Positions 5,741 through 12,927 of a stretch of 18,429 bases of DNA are shown here, piece after piece. Position numbers and translations under genes: made by a program. The stretch is from QHCE01 sp038260095. GTDB taxonomy: Bacteria > Actinomycetota > Actinomycetes > Mycobacteriales > QHCE01. How positions within the stretch are numbered: position 1 is the first letter of the stretch; every line of letters starts with the position of its first letter. The stretch is taken from NCBI GenBank assembly GCA_038260095.1, contig JBBSOC010000049.1, forward strand, positions 1 through 18,429, read 5' to 3'. The notes beneath the pieces were generated by a model. That model made no database searches. It saw only the letters and a program-made list of their open reading frames with translations, and was not told the DNA's origin.

Positions 5741-6298
5741 ATGGCAATCTGGGATACCCTAGTCGAGCGAGCCGCAGAGCAACACGGATATGTGACGACT
5801 CGTGTAGCTCGCGACCTCGGCATCGACCCCACGCAGTTACGGTTACTAGCTGCGCGTGGCCGTCTCGAACGGGTGGGGCGTGGTGTCTACCGAGTGCCTG
5901 TGCTACCTCGCGGGGAGCACGACGATCTGGCCGAAGCTGTGGCGTGGACACTGGGACGTGGCATCATCTCGCATGAGTCGGCACTCGTGCTATACGGACT
6001 CTCAGACGTAAATCCTTCACGGGTGCATCTGACAGTGCCCCGTGACAACTATCCTCGTGCAGCCGGCGGCGGACTTTACCGCCTACATCGTCGCGCCCTT
6101 CCCGAAGCCGAGGCGACCGAAGCGGCCGGCATACCCACAACTACGGTCGCACGCACGATCCGCGACTGTCTCACCGACGGCACCGACCCCTATCAACTGC
6201 GGCTTGCCATAGACCGCGCCGAAGCCGAGGGCCTACTTCGTGGAGTCACCGCCGAGAAGCTCCGGGCCGAGGTCGCCGCGGCAGGGGCGCCTGCATGA
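5741..6298 (+). CDS. abiEi: AbiEi-type antitoxin / winged-helix transcriptional repressor
   Basis: This 185-residue protein belongs to the AbiEi antitoxin family of type IV toxin-antitoxin and phage-abortive systems. The N-terminal winged helix spans about residues 1-55 (HGYVTTRVARDLGIDPTQLR, then GRLERVGRGVYRVP, the G.YR wing). It is followed by the antitoxin domain, with WTLGRGIISHESALVLYGLS near 69-88 and IPTTTVARTIRDCLTD near 130-145. Its role is to counter the AbiEii toxin and repress the operon. ATG 5741 is the first start and follows the inverted-repeat operator. The stop overlaps the toxin ATG (ATGA), as expected for a coupled pair. It lies between tRNA-Val fragments, which fits a mobile defence cargo. 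Confidence 0.88.
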   Translation: MAIWDTLVERAAEQHGYVTTRVARDLGIDPTQLRLLAARGRLERVGRGVYRVPVLPRGEHDDLAEAVAWTLGRGIISHESALVLYGLSDVNPSRVHLTVPRDNYPRAAGGGLYRLHRRALPEAEATEAAGIPTTTVARTIRDCLTDGTDPYQLRLAIDRAEAEGLLRGVTAEKLRAEVAAAGAPA

Positions 6299-7168
6299 TA
6301 TCGCACTACGAGTCCTCCCCTACGAACCTGCGCGCGCTGCGCGACCGGCTGACCCAAGCCGCGAAGCGCGAAGGGCTCCCGTTCGGCCGCTTACAGCAGC
6401 ATGTCTCTGTACTGGTGATTACCCAGTTCATTACCACGCTGACCGACGACCAGGGCGATCCGCTTCTACTCGTGAAGGGCGGAGCGTCACTGGAGCTTCG
6501 GCGCGGTATCCCTGCGTCGCGAACATCGAAGGATCCCCGACGCCGTGAGTCGCGCCGACATAGCGATCTTGCACGACCGGCTCACCGATGCTGGTGCGGC
6601 AGGTTGGGAGGGATTCACGGTCAGGTTTACGCCGCCGGTGCCGTTCGAGGTGCCAGGCCAGATTGTGAAGCCCCATCGTTTCACGGCGAAGCTCAGCTAT
6701 CACGGCAAGCCGTTCTCGTCAGTCCCCGTCGAAGTCTCGGCGGTTGAAGCAGGCAACACCGACCACTACGACAAGGTAACCTCCGAGGCACTGGCCCTGG
6801 TCGGTCTCCCCATCAGCAATGCCGTGCCGTGCATGACCCTGCCGTGGCAGGTGGCACAGAAGATCCATGCCTGCACCGAGCCTGTCAAGCAACCGCGAAC
6901 CAATGACCGCGCTCACGACCTCGTCGACCTGCAACTACTCGAAGCTCTCCTGATCAACGAGCCGCTCATGCAGACGCGAACGGCTTCTGTCGCCGTCTTC
7001 GAGGCCAGGGGTAAGCACACCTGGCCACCTACGGTCGCGACACAGCCCCACTGGAGTCCGATCTACACACGCGCCCTCGAAGGGTTGGAAGATCTCGGCC
7101 TCACGCCGACGGTCGAGGAAGCAGTCGAGCGCGTCCAGGCCTTTGTCAACCGGATCGACGCGAGCTGA
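6295..7168 (+). pseudogene. abiEii: AbiEii-type nucleotidyltransferase toxin, broken by a +1 frameshift
   Basis: ATG 6295 overlaps the abiEi stop. The first frame gives 80 good residues, including VKGGASLELRRGIPASRTSKD. It then leaves the family at CCCC (6535-6538) and runs on as nonsense to 6747. Dropping one C joins it to the second frame: DAVSRADIAILHDRL, then QVAQKIHACTEP and RAHDLVDLQLL, to TGA at 7168. The joined protein has about 290 residues, normal for AbiEii. The break falls between the two aspartates of the metal-binding D-x-D of this nucleotidyltransferase (KD-P-DAV), so neither fragment should be catalytic. A GTG at 6545 opens the second frame. A real mutation, a slippery C-run or a sequencing error are all possible. 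Confidence 0.8.
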
Positions 7169-7467
7169 GCGACGGGGGTGCACTCTTGGCGTTGGGCAGT
7201 ACGGGACCTCGCTGCCGCAATCCGAACAAACTACCGCCCTGCTGAAACCCTTCGACCTTTCCGAATCGTCTCTCTCTGCACACTTCGACTACGTACCGCC
7301 AGGAAGAGCCTGACGAGCGTCGCCATTTGACTCGGAGTCGAGGACTTACGGAGTCACAAGTAACTGACGCACCGGTTTCTTGCGAAAGGCCTTGAAGAAG
7401 CTTGGCAAGGGCTTAGAGTAGTGGCGCGTTGCTGTACTTCCCCGTTGTACCCACTCCTAAAACCTCC
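7169..7467. other. Gene-poor stretch between the toxin gene and tRNA-Val
   Basis: About 350 nt lie between the abiEii stop and the tRNA, the last part holding the tRNA terminator. A 50-codon frame from GTG 7178 to TGA 7330 follows the toxin closely, but it has no recognisable family and is arginine-rich in a way typical of out-of-frame reading. I see no integrase, RNA gene or long repeat here. Confidence 0.45.
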
Positions 7468-7501
7468 GAAAACAGAAAAGGAGCCGTCAAAGACGACTCC
7501 T
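7468..7501 (-). terminator. Rho-independent terminator of tRNA-Val(CAC)
   Basis: Read on the minus strand, AGGAGTCGTC (7501-7492) pairs with GACGGCTCCT (7488-7479) around a TTT loop, a 10-bp stem with one G-T wobble. It is followed by TTTTCTGTTTT. It lies 18 nt after the tRNA 3' end. Confidence 0.88.
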
Positions 7502-7519
7502 GAGCTGCGGAAACGTGAG

Positions 7520-7591
7520 TGGGCGATACTGGGTTCGAACCAGCGACCTCTTCGGTGTGAACGAAGCGCTCTACCACTGAGCCAATCGCCC
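7520..7591 (-). tRNA. tRNA-Val (anticodon CAC)
   Basis: This is a 72-nt tRNA on the minus strand. The acceptor stem GGGCGAT pairs with ATCGCCC, the D-arm is GCTC...GAGC, and the anticodon arm is CTTCG-TTCACAC-CGAAG with CAC at the anticodon positions, reading GUG valine codons. The T-arm contains GGTTCGAACC, and the discriminator is A. The 3' CCA is not encoded. Its 3' half is duplicated at 4527-4560 and, diverged, at 5624-5657. This marks the gene as an integration target, with the duplicated copies on the side of its 3' end, as integrases normally leave them. Confidence 0.95.
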
Positions 7592-7667
7592 TGGCGTACA
7601 TCACCATACTGGACGATCAACATCAATCGCGGACCACCCAGAGCTTACGAGGTGGTGCACGATAGAA

Positions 7668-7701
7668 ATTTTTGCACAAGTTCTCCTAACTTGGCAAAAA
7701 T
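7668..7701. terminator. A/T-flanked hairpin downstream of the anti-sigma gene
   Basis: ATTTTTGC-A-CAAGTT (7668-7682) pairs with AACTTGGCAAAAAT (7688-7701) around CTCCT, with one bulged base. It sits about 115 nt beyond the stop of the anti-sigma gene and could end that transcript on the minus strand. T-runs are mostly inside the stem, so termination is only likely. Confidence 0.45.
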
Positions 7702-7816
7702 GCGCTGCCGCTGACCTGGTCTATACCCAGAGCTACGTGCGGATCGGGAACAGCAGGCCGCACTGGCTGACCGGGAGACGCGACTACAGCGACTGCCCGA
7801 GCGAGGCCCGTAGGCA

Positions 7817-8416
7817 TTAACCGCCGCTACTGGCAACGGCGCCGCTAGCCACCACCTTAGACGGCGCTTTCGGCATTACTCGGCCGCGCTCGAAGCTCAC
7901 TGCGAACGCCGAGATGCTCGCCAGTTCTGCCCCCAGCTCTCCAGCGCCGCCGATCACTGCGCCGCGTTCGTCCACATCGAACGGAGTCAATGCCCGCGGA
8001 GGGGCACCTTCCCCATGCGGCAACGACCACAACACATATGTAGTCTTACGAACCCGATTGCGTGGCAACCCTTCAGCCATAACATGTAAGTGCTGGCCGT
8101 GTACGATCACGCGACCGACAGTGCTGCCGTCGGAGTCGGCAAGCCGCACGGATGTGGCATCCCGTGCGCTTTCCAGCGCAACAGCCCGAATTCGCTCCCA
8201 GACCTGCGGTGATGGTGCCACATCAGGTATCCGCGTTGCAAAGCTACTAATCACCTCGGTGAACTCGGTGACTGCCTCCTGGCACGGCGGACAAATAGGT
8301 AGATGGAAAGCAAACGCCGCACGATCTTCGGCATCAAGGGCGTAGAGTGCCCAGCCTGCGGCTAACTCCGCGAACGGCTCATGATCATCTGGCAAGGTCG
8401 AAGAAGTGTTACTCAC
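7817..8416 (-). CDS. Anti-sigma factor with ZAS zinc motif and RskA domain, no membrane helix
   Basis: This 199-residue protein starts at a GTG (8416) that overlaps the sigma factor stop (GTGA). The N-terminal anti-sigma domain carries H38-x3-C42-x2-C45 (HLPICPPC) with an additional His12, the zinc-binding ZAS signature that grips ECF sigma factors. Residues about 90-190 (VGRVIVHGQHLHVMAEGLP, then TTYVLWSLPHGEGAPPRALT) are an RskA-type C-terminal domain. Known RskA proteins have a transmembrane helix between these parts, which places the second outside the cell. Here the linker (QVWERIRAVALESARDATS) is charged, and no hydrophobic stretch of helix length exists anywhere. The protein should therefore be soluble and cannot be released by the usual regulated proteolysis. 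Confidence 0.85.
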   Translation of the reverse strand: MSNTSSTLPDDHEPFAELAAGWALYALDAEDRAAFAFHLPICPPCQEAVTEFTEVISSFATRIPDVAPSPQVWERIRAVALESARDATSVRLADSDGSTVGRVIVHGQHLHVMAEGLPRNRVRKTTYVLWSLPHGEGAPPRALTPFDVDERGAVIGGAGELGAELASISAFAVSFERGRVMPKAPSKVVASGAVASSGG

Positions 8417-9060
8417 TGGGCACCCCCTCTCCCCGTCTGTGAATCTCGGGGGCCGCTGTCGCCACCCATGTCTGAACTCTGATCGCCACCATTACTTAGC
8501 ACGGCCGCTAGCTTGCGCATTCCCGCGACCATACGAGTCTTCACCGTGCCCAACGGCGCCTTGGTCAACGAAGCGACTTCAGCCTGGGTATAACCGCCAA
8601 AGTAGGCAAGGAGCAAAGCTTCTCGCTGCGGAGTGGGGAGCTTCAAGAGTGCGCCACGCACCTGTTGCTGGCGCAACGAAGCCATAACTTGTTCGTCCAC
8701 ACCGCCGCTGTCATCAGTACGTCCGAAGTCCAAGACCACCTGGGTGCGTTGTGCATCTCGCCGCCGCCGCAAGGCTTCCTCGCGGCGCACAACATCGACG
8801 GCTTTGTGATGAGTAATCGACAGTAGCCAGCTGGCATAGCTACCTCGGGCAGCGTTAAAACTACCCGGATTGCGCCACAGTCCAAGAAAAACTTCTTGTA
8901 CAACGTCTTCAGCAAAGCCACTGTCACCAATGATGCGTAACGCAAGCGCGTATGCCATACGGCCATATTTGCTATACAGTTCGTCAAGCGCCCCAGGCTC
9001 GCCTAACGCAATGTTTTTAGCGAGCGTGTCGTCTGATGCGGTCAGAACACAACTCCTCAT
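8413..9060 (-). CDS. ECF RNA polymerase sigma factor (SigK/RskA-associated type)
   Basis: The protein has about 215 residues from ATG 9060. Region 2 spans DELYSKYGRMAYALALRI, FAEDVVQEVFLGLWRNPGSF and ARGSYASWLLSITHHKAVD. Region 4 is LPTPQREALLLAYFGGYTQ and APLGTVKTRMVAGMRKLA. There is no extra sensory domain, and the tail after region 4 is Gly/Asp/Ser-rich. The frame is open to an ATG at 9138, but the extra N-terminus is unlike sigma factors. ATG 9066 is also possible. Neither start has a Shine-Dalgarno sequence, so a leaderless transcript is conceivable. The product directs RNA polymerase to an unknown regulon and is held by the co-translated anti-sigma factor. Confidence 0.9.
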   Translation of the reverse strand: MRSCVLTASDDTLAKNIALGEPGALDELYSKYGRMAYALALRIIGDSGFAEDVVQEVFLGLWRNPGSFNAARGSYASWLLSITHHKAVDVVRREEALRRRRDAQRTQVVLDFGRTDDSGGVDEQVMASLRQQQVRGALLKLPTPQREALLLAYFGGYTQAEVASLTKAPLGTVKTRMVAGMRKLAAVLSNGGDQSSDMGGDSGPRDSQTGRGGAQ

Positions 9061-9421
9061 GAACATTGTTCGGCAAATAACCCGGCCCGGTTTGGCACCG
9101 CGTGGAATCGGAGTCCACCATACCGCGCTAGGCAGCATTGTGCCTACCTGCCACTGCGCATGCCAGTGATGTGGTTCCGGCGAGCGCCGCGCGAGAGGCG
9201 CTACCTCAGATGCTAGCGATGCAATTGCCTATGTCACCCAAACAAGAACGCCAATGAGCCGCGACTGAAGAGCATCTGCTTCGTTAAGCATTGTGACGGT
9301 AGGCAACAGTCGTCTAAGAACAACGTCACGAAGCGATACCAGCTCGATTGCGTCGGCGTCCACCGGCGTGGTCAGCCGTTAATGTGGTCCACGTTACGTC
9401 CTCAACGCATGAGGTGTGCTG
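9061..9421. promoter_or_regulatory. Divergent intergenic region between the sigma factor and the SsgA-like gene
   Basis: About 360 nt separate the two divergent starts, so promoters for both should lie here, but I see no hexamers good enough to call. An imperfect inverted repeat at 9377-9398 (CGTTAATGTGG, T, CCACGTTACG) lies 24 nt before the SsgA-like start and may be an operator. No other feature is visible. Confidence 0.35.
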
Positions 9422-9964
9422 ATGGAAAGCTACCGCGCCAGCAATGTCGAGGTGCAGATTGGGCTTCGGCTGATCGCACCGGAGGGTAAACCGGTGCATG
9501 TCTGCGCCACGCTGCGCTACGCAGGCAGCGACCCCTACGCCGTACATGTGGTGTTTCACATAGAGCGCAGCGGAGCTAATTCCCGGCCAAACGTGCCGAT
9601 CAGCGAGACCGCAGCAATTAATCCTATCGTGCAGACAATCTCGGCATCTAATACCAGCACGCAGGAACTGGAAAGCGAGATTGTGTGGAGCTTTTCTAGA
9701 GAGCTCCTCACTGATGGACTACGTATCCCTTCGGGATATGGCGATGTACGAGTGTTGCCATGGAACGGTAAGGGGCGTTCATGTGTCGGGCTGGCTTTGT
9801 CATCTCCGGACGGTTACGCGCTATTCGAAGCACCACGTTTGGTGGTCGAGCAATTTTTGAACCGCTCGTACAACTGTGTTCCGGCAGGCACGGAAGAGCA
9901 GTACCTCGACGTTGACAGCTCGCTAGCCCACCTTCTCGGAACCCCCGATGCTGGCGCGCACTAA
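9422..9964 (+). CDS. SsgA-like protein (sporulation/cell-division regulator family)
   Basis: This protein of 180 residues starts at ATG 9422, chosen because GAGG (9411-9414) is 7 nt away. The GTG at 9416 would leave only 1 nt. Family features are the N-terminal beta region (VQIGLRLIAPEGKPVHVCAT, LRYAGSDPYAVHVVFH), the middle (VWSFSRELLTDGLRIPSGYG, DVRVLPW) and the C-terminal part (LALSSPDGYALFEAPRLVV, then VPAGTEEQYLDVDSSLAHLL). SsgA-like proteins steer septum placement and cell-wall remodelling in sporulating actinobacteria. The family is usually about 140 residues. Here roughly 40 residues, rich in Ser, Asn, Thr and Ile, are inserted between VVFH (to residue 46) and VWSF (from 88). The gene lies directly upstream of the tRNA-Gly/Cys/Val cluster. 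Confidence 0.87.
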   Translation: MESYRASNVEVQIGLRLIAPEGKPVHVCATLRYAGSDPYAVHVVFHIERSGANSRPNVPISETAAINPIVQTISASNTSTQELESEIVWSFSRELLTDGLRIPSGYGDVRVLPWNGKGRSCVGLALSSPDGYALFEAPRLVVEQFLNRSYNCVPAGTEEQYLDVDSSLAHLLGTPDAGAH

Positions 9965-10047
9965 CCCCGGGTTTGAAGGCTGCGCATGGAGTGGTTAAAG
10001 TCGTACTCGCACAGCAATCTCGTGCACGTTAGGGATGCCTGTGCGCT

Positions 10048-10119
10048 GCGGACGTGGCTCAGTGGTAGAGCATCACCTTGCCAAGGTGAGGGTCGCGGGT
10101 TCGAATCCCGTCGTCCGCT
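10048..10119 (+). tRNA. tRNA-Gly (anticodon GCC)
   Basis: A 72-nt tRNA. The acceptor GCGGACG pairs with CGTCCGC, the D-arm is GCTC...GAGC, the anticodon arm is TCACC-TTGCCAA-GGTGA with GCC in place, the T-arm has GGTTCGAATCC, and the discriminator is T. No CCA is encoded. It is the first of three tRNAs on this strand. Confidence 0.95.
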
Positions 10120-10202
10120 CTTGTAAAACGTTTACGTCAGACCGGCGCAGTCAGGTGTTACTGATCAGGCTGATGAGGACTAATCAGTTTCGGTAGATTT
10201 TT

Positions 10203-10274
10203 GGCGGAGTGGCCGAGTGGTTTAGGCAAGGGCCTGCAAAGCCCTGTACGCGGGTTCGATTCCCGCCTCCGCCT
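10203..10274 (+). tRNA. tRNA-Cys (anticodon GCA)
   Basis: The acceptor GGCGGAG pairs with CTCCGCC, the anticodon arm is AGGGC-CTGCAAA-GCCCT with GCA in place, the T-arm has GGTTCGATTCC, and the discriminator is T. It ends one base before the next tRNA, so the two must be cut from one transcript. Confidence 0.95.
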
Positions 10275-10275
10275 C

Positions 10276-10347
10276 GGGCGATTGGCTCAGTGGTAGAGCG
10301 CTTCCCTGACACGGAAGAGGTCGCTGGTTCGAACCCAGTATCGCCCA
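10276..10347 (+). tRNA. tRNA-Val (anticodon GAC)
   Basis: The acceptor GGGCGAT pairs with ATCGCCC, and the anticodon arm CTTCC-CTGACAC-GGAAG carries GAC. The body is identical to the tRNA-Val(CAC) at 7520-7591 except in the anticodon arm. The bases after the discriminator A read CCA, so the mature end is encoded or matches by chance. Only one base separates it from tRNA-Cys. Confidence 0.95.
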
Positions 10348-10367
10348 CCAAGTGTTTATGCAGTTCA

Positions 10368-10400
10368 GAGGGTGTTTCCGACTCGATCGGAAACACCCTC
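10368..10400 (+). terminator. Strong hairpin ending the tRNA cluster
   Basis: GAGGGTGTTTCCGA (10368-10381) pairs perfectly with TCGGAAACACCCTC (10387-10400) around a 5-nt loop, followed by TCTCCGTCC. The T-tail is poor, but the 14-bp stem 20 nt after the last tRNA fits a terminator. It could work in both directions. Confidence 0.75.
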
Positions 10401-10824
10401 TCTCCGTCCTAACGGGCAACTGCTCTGCTCCCGGTTGGCCCACATGGCCGTTAATGACGGTTCAGCACTGTTTGAGTTCGGCAGTGCGGGGTACCACTTT
10501 AAAGGTTCGGGGCAGTGCGGGGGTTGCCGAGTCAGGTTGCGCGTGGACGCAGAACAGTCGCGATGCGTGATGCCGTCAGTACGCCAATCAGAGTGGAGGA
10601 TGCCATGAGTGGAAGCTGATCCATCGCCACGCCGATCCCAGCGCTCATTCGACGGTCTAGGTGGTCCATCGACGAACCTACCATTGGTAATATTGCGGCT
10701 CAAAATCTGCAAAACGTCGAGTTCGCCGGTGGATCAGTTACTGAAAGGGTTGCCGCAAAGTGCCTTGGGGTAACACAGTCGCTCAGCCAATGCAGGCATC
10801 AGCCGCCCGAGTGAAGGAGAAACC
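10401..10824. other. Intergenic region between the tRNA cluster and the DUF5709-like gene
   Basis: About 420 nt with no credible gene. GCAGTGCGGGG occurs twice, at 10481-10491 and 10512-10522, a 31-bp spacing that would put both copies on one face of the helix. The promoter of the DUF5709-like gene must lie towards the right end, but I cannot place it. Confidence 0.4.
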
Positions 10825-11214
10825 ATGGCCGAAGAGAACCCAATTAACACTGAACAGCAAGATGTCAGTGAAGTTACCGACGAAGACGTTTTGGGTACCG
10901 ATCCGCTGGATCATGGGATGGATCTCGGCGACCAGGACGGTTACTTAGAAGCCGACCGTTACGGCATGACCGCCCACGAACAGGCAACTTCACGTTCCTG
11001 GAACTCACGCCTTGCCGAAGAAGACACCGAAAAGCCGAGCAGCGTCCAACCGCCAGCTCAAGATCAGATTCCTACGACTGACGTAGGTGGAAGCTACTCA
11101 CATGGCGGCGAGGCCGGTTATGACACCGGATACAGCGATGGCAACAAAGGGTTTATTGTCGAAGAACCTGACGAACCGGCCGCGGACGAAACTGTTTCAC
11201 AGCGCAACTGGTGA
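10825..11214 (+). CDS. DUF5709-like acidic actinobacterial protein
   Basis: A 129-residue, strongly acidic, low-complexity protein without hydrophobic segments. ATG 10825 follows an AAGGAG with good spacing. Family traits are the opening Asp/Glu-rich stretch with DVLGTDPLDHGMD and GYLEADRYGMTAHEQ (about residues 20-55), SRSWNSRLAEEDTE, and a C-terminal part with GGSYSHGGEAGYDTG and an acidic end. This resembles proteins annotated DUF5709 in actinobacteria, for which I know of no function. It is probably soluble and partly disordered. It converges on gcvT, whose stop lies 18 nt away, and I see no operon partner. Confidence 0.7.
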   Translation: MAEENPINTEQQDVSEVTDEDVLGTDPLDHGMDLGDQDGYLEADRYGMTAHEQATSRSWNSRLAEEDTEKPSSVQPPAQDQIPTTDVGGSYSHGGEAGYDTGYSDGNKGFIVEEPDEPAADETVSQRNW

Positions 11215-11232
11215 ATCAGCGCACCTGGTGAG

Positions 11233-12369
11233 TCAGCGCAAGCCATGCGTAACAACAAACGGAGGCGCAGTAACGGCCGCGATAACTTCGCGGCCGCGTA
11301 CATCAACAACTACGGTTGCTGAGTCCTCCCCCGCCGCGTCAGCTTTCATCTCGGTATCAACCAGCGCTAGCGCAATTCCCGTGCCCAGCGTCGGAGAGAA
11401 CGTTCCACTGGTAATAACACCTCGCGGGACAGCGCCCGGCTCCGCGCGTACCACCATCCCAGGCCGAGCGATGGCACGATCGGGCAGCTTGAGCCCAACT
11501 AGCGCGCGTGCTGGGCCAGCAGCACGCTGCTCCAGTAACGCATCACGACCCCAAAAAGCGGGCTTGGCCCACGCCACAGCCCAGCCCAGCCGCGCCTCCA
11601 ATGGTGTCACGTCTGGACCCAGCTCATGACCGTGTAATGGGTATCCCATCTCAGTACGGAGTGTGTCCCGCGCGGCCAAGCCACACGGCGCGCCCCCAAC
11701 CGAAGCGGCGGAGTTAAGTAGGTGATCCCACATCAGTGCCGCGTCACCGGATGGAACGATGAGCTCATAGCCGCGTTCTCCGGTATAGCCGCTGCGACAC
11801 ACCATGATGGCCGAGCCGGTAGTCCCAGACTGGACAGTATGGAAGCTCAAGTAACGCCCTGGGCTCGCCAGGCCCACCCTGTTCAGCAGTTCCGTGGAGC
11901 TGGGGCCCTGCACCGCAATGATGGCGCTACTACCATGGGTGTTTTCTACCTCAACCCCATGCGGCGCGTGCTTAGCCAACAACTGAGCAACATCACCGGT
12001 GTTTGCGGCATTCGGCACACACAACAGCCGGTCGTCACTGACCCGATAGACGAAGACGTCGTCTACTACCCCGCCGAGCTCGTTGCAACACAGCGTGTAT
12101 TGCGCCTGACCCTTGGAAATTCGATTTATGTCATTGGTGAAGCAACTGTTGATGAAGTCAGCCGCGCCGCGACCGGTTACCCAAACCGTTCCCAAGTGAG
12201 AAACGTCGAATATACCTACCCGTTCCCGCACGCTGGCGTGCTCGGCGAGTACGCCAGTCGGATACTGCAATGGCATCTGCCAACCCGCAAAGTCTCCGAG
12301 TTTCGCGCCCAACGACTCATGCCGCTGCAGCAGCGGGCTACGCAATCCACCCTGATCTAAAGCCGTCAT
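11233..12369 (-). CDS. gcvT: Aminomethyltransferase, glycine cleavage system T protein
   Basis: This 378-residue protein starts at ATG 12369. The T protein takes the aminomethyl group from lipoylated H protein, passes the methylene to tetrahydrofolate and releases ammonia. Motifs are SPLLQRHESLGAKLGDFAGW and MPLQYPTGVLAEHASVRERV at the N-terminus, VGIFDVSHLGTVWVTG near 51-66, QGPSSTELLNRVGL near 154-167, RSGYTGERGYELIVPS near 191-206 (folate site), and LAARDTLRTEMGYPLHGHEL near 231-250. A C-terminal GCV_T domain (GVITSGTFSPTLGTGIALA) completes it. The length is normal. No gcvH or gcvP is in the window, and no glycine riboswitch is seen upstream. It lies 81 nt downstream of the 105-aa gene and may share its transcript. 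Confidence 0.95.
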   Translation of the reverse strand: MTALDQGGLRSPLLQRHESLGAKLGDFAGWQMPLQYPTGVLAEHASVRERVGIFDVSHLGTVWVTGRGAADFINSCFTNDINRISKGQAQYTLCCNELGGVVDDVFVYRVSDDRLLCVPNAANTGDVAQLLAKHAPHGVEVENTHGSSAIIAVQGPSSTELLNRVGLASPGRYLSFHTVQSGTTGSAIMVCRSGYTGERGYELIVPSGDAALMWDHLLNSAASVGGAPCGLAARDTLRTEMGYPLHGHELGPDVTPLEARLGWAVAWAKPAFWGRDALLEQRAAGPARALVGLKLPDRAIARPGMVVRAEPGAVPRGVITSGTFSPTLGTGIALALVDTEMKADAAGEDSATVVVDVRGREVIAAVTAPPFVVTHGLR

Positions 12370-12450
12370 AGAGCGAACGTACCGTGCGGCGGCCTACCTA
12401 CCGTAACAACGTGGTAGAAATCGCTGCAAAGCCTGAACCTAGGCAGCCGT

Positions 12451-12768
12451 CTAGACCGCTTTGCGCTCTTTCTGCCGACGTGTCCACTCCCGCATCCGAG
12501 GCGGATACCCGGCGGCAGCCACTTCGTAAATCGGAATAGCAAGACGCTCGGCCAACTGTGCAGCCTGCTTGTGGCTGCCGATTCGGCGTCGTGTCCACTC
12601 GCCATCATGGGCAATGAGCACCACAGTCATAGCTGTCACATTGGTCTGCGGTTCGGTGTACGCCTCCACCCCGCGCCGGGTCTGGCTGAACTGCTCCAGG
12701 TGCTGCAGCTCCTGAGTCGAAAGGCTGTCGGAATTACGGCTAGCCGACTTACGCCTAAACCATCCCAT
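12451..12768 (-). CDS. Conserved actinobacterial hypothetical protein next to gcvT and lpd
   Basis: A 105-residue soluble, basic protein starts at ATG 12768 and has an AAGGAG 7 nt upstream. It opens MGWFRRK, has a helix SLSTQELQHLEQFSQTRRGVE, and ends with the well-conserved VVLIAHDGEWTRRRIGSHKQ, LAERLAIPIYEVAAAGYPPR and MREWTRRQKERKAV. I recall this family as sometimes labelled oxidoreductase, with no cofactor motif to justify it, and as commonly found between leucyl aminopeptidase or gcvT and lpd in actinobacteria. The context is lipoate-dependent metabolism, but the function is unknown. It is transcribed away from lpd, with a shared promoter region of 159 nt. Confidence 0.8.
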   Translation of the reverse strand: MGWFRRKSASRNSDSLSTQELQHLEQFSQTRRGVEAYTEPQTNVTAMTVVLIAHDGEWTRRRIGSHKQAAQLAERLAIPIYEVAAAGYPPRMREWTRRQKERKAV

Positions 12769-12812
12769 GCCCGAGCTCCTTCTCCCTTGAACACTGCGTT
12801 GCTCAACTCAAG

Positions 12813-12824
12813 AGACTTAAGTCT
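12813..12824. promoter_or_regulatory. Perfect 12-bp palindrome between divergent genes
   Basis: AGACTTAAGTCT is its own reverse complement. It lies in the 159-nt space between the 105-aa gene (-) and lpd (+), about 104 nt before the lpd start and 45 nt before the other. It could be an operator serving both genes, but a palindrome this short can arise by chance. Confidence 0.35.
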
Positions 12825-12927
12825 ATCCGGCCCCGCCCACATGAGCGCCCGCTGTTGCCAGATGCCAAGATGGAGGTGCGAGTAGGACTGCCCGCACCTC
12901 ACCAGATATCGACGTCAGGAGATCGGC

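Noticed and set aside
7178..7330. 50-codon ORF after the abiEii toxin
   Set aside because: Only a weak start signal, an arginine-rich composition and no recognisable motif; more likely non-coding.
9061..9138. 26-residue N-terminal extension of the sigma factor from ATG 9138
   Set aside because: The extension has no resemblance to sigma factor N-termini and no ribosome binding site; starts at 9060 or 9066 fit the family better.
10161..10190. CTGATGAG inside a short inverted repeat between tRNA-Gly and tRNA-Cys, reminiscent of a hammerhead ribozyme core
   Set aside because: The second conserved core element (GAAA followed by stem III and the cleavage triplet) is missing, and the region is just a tRNA spacer.
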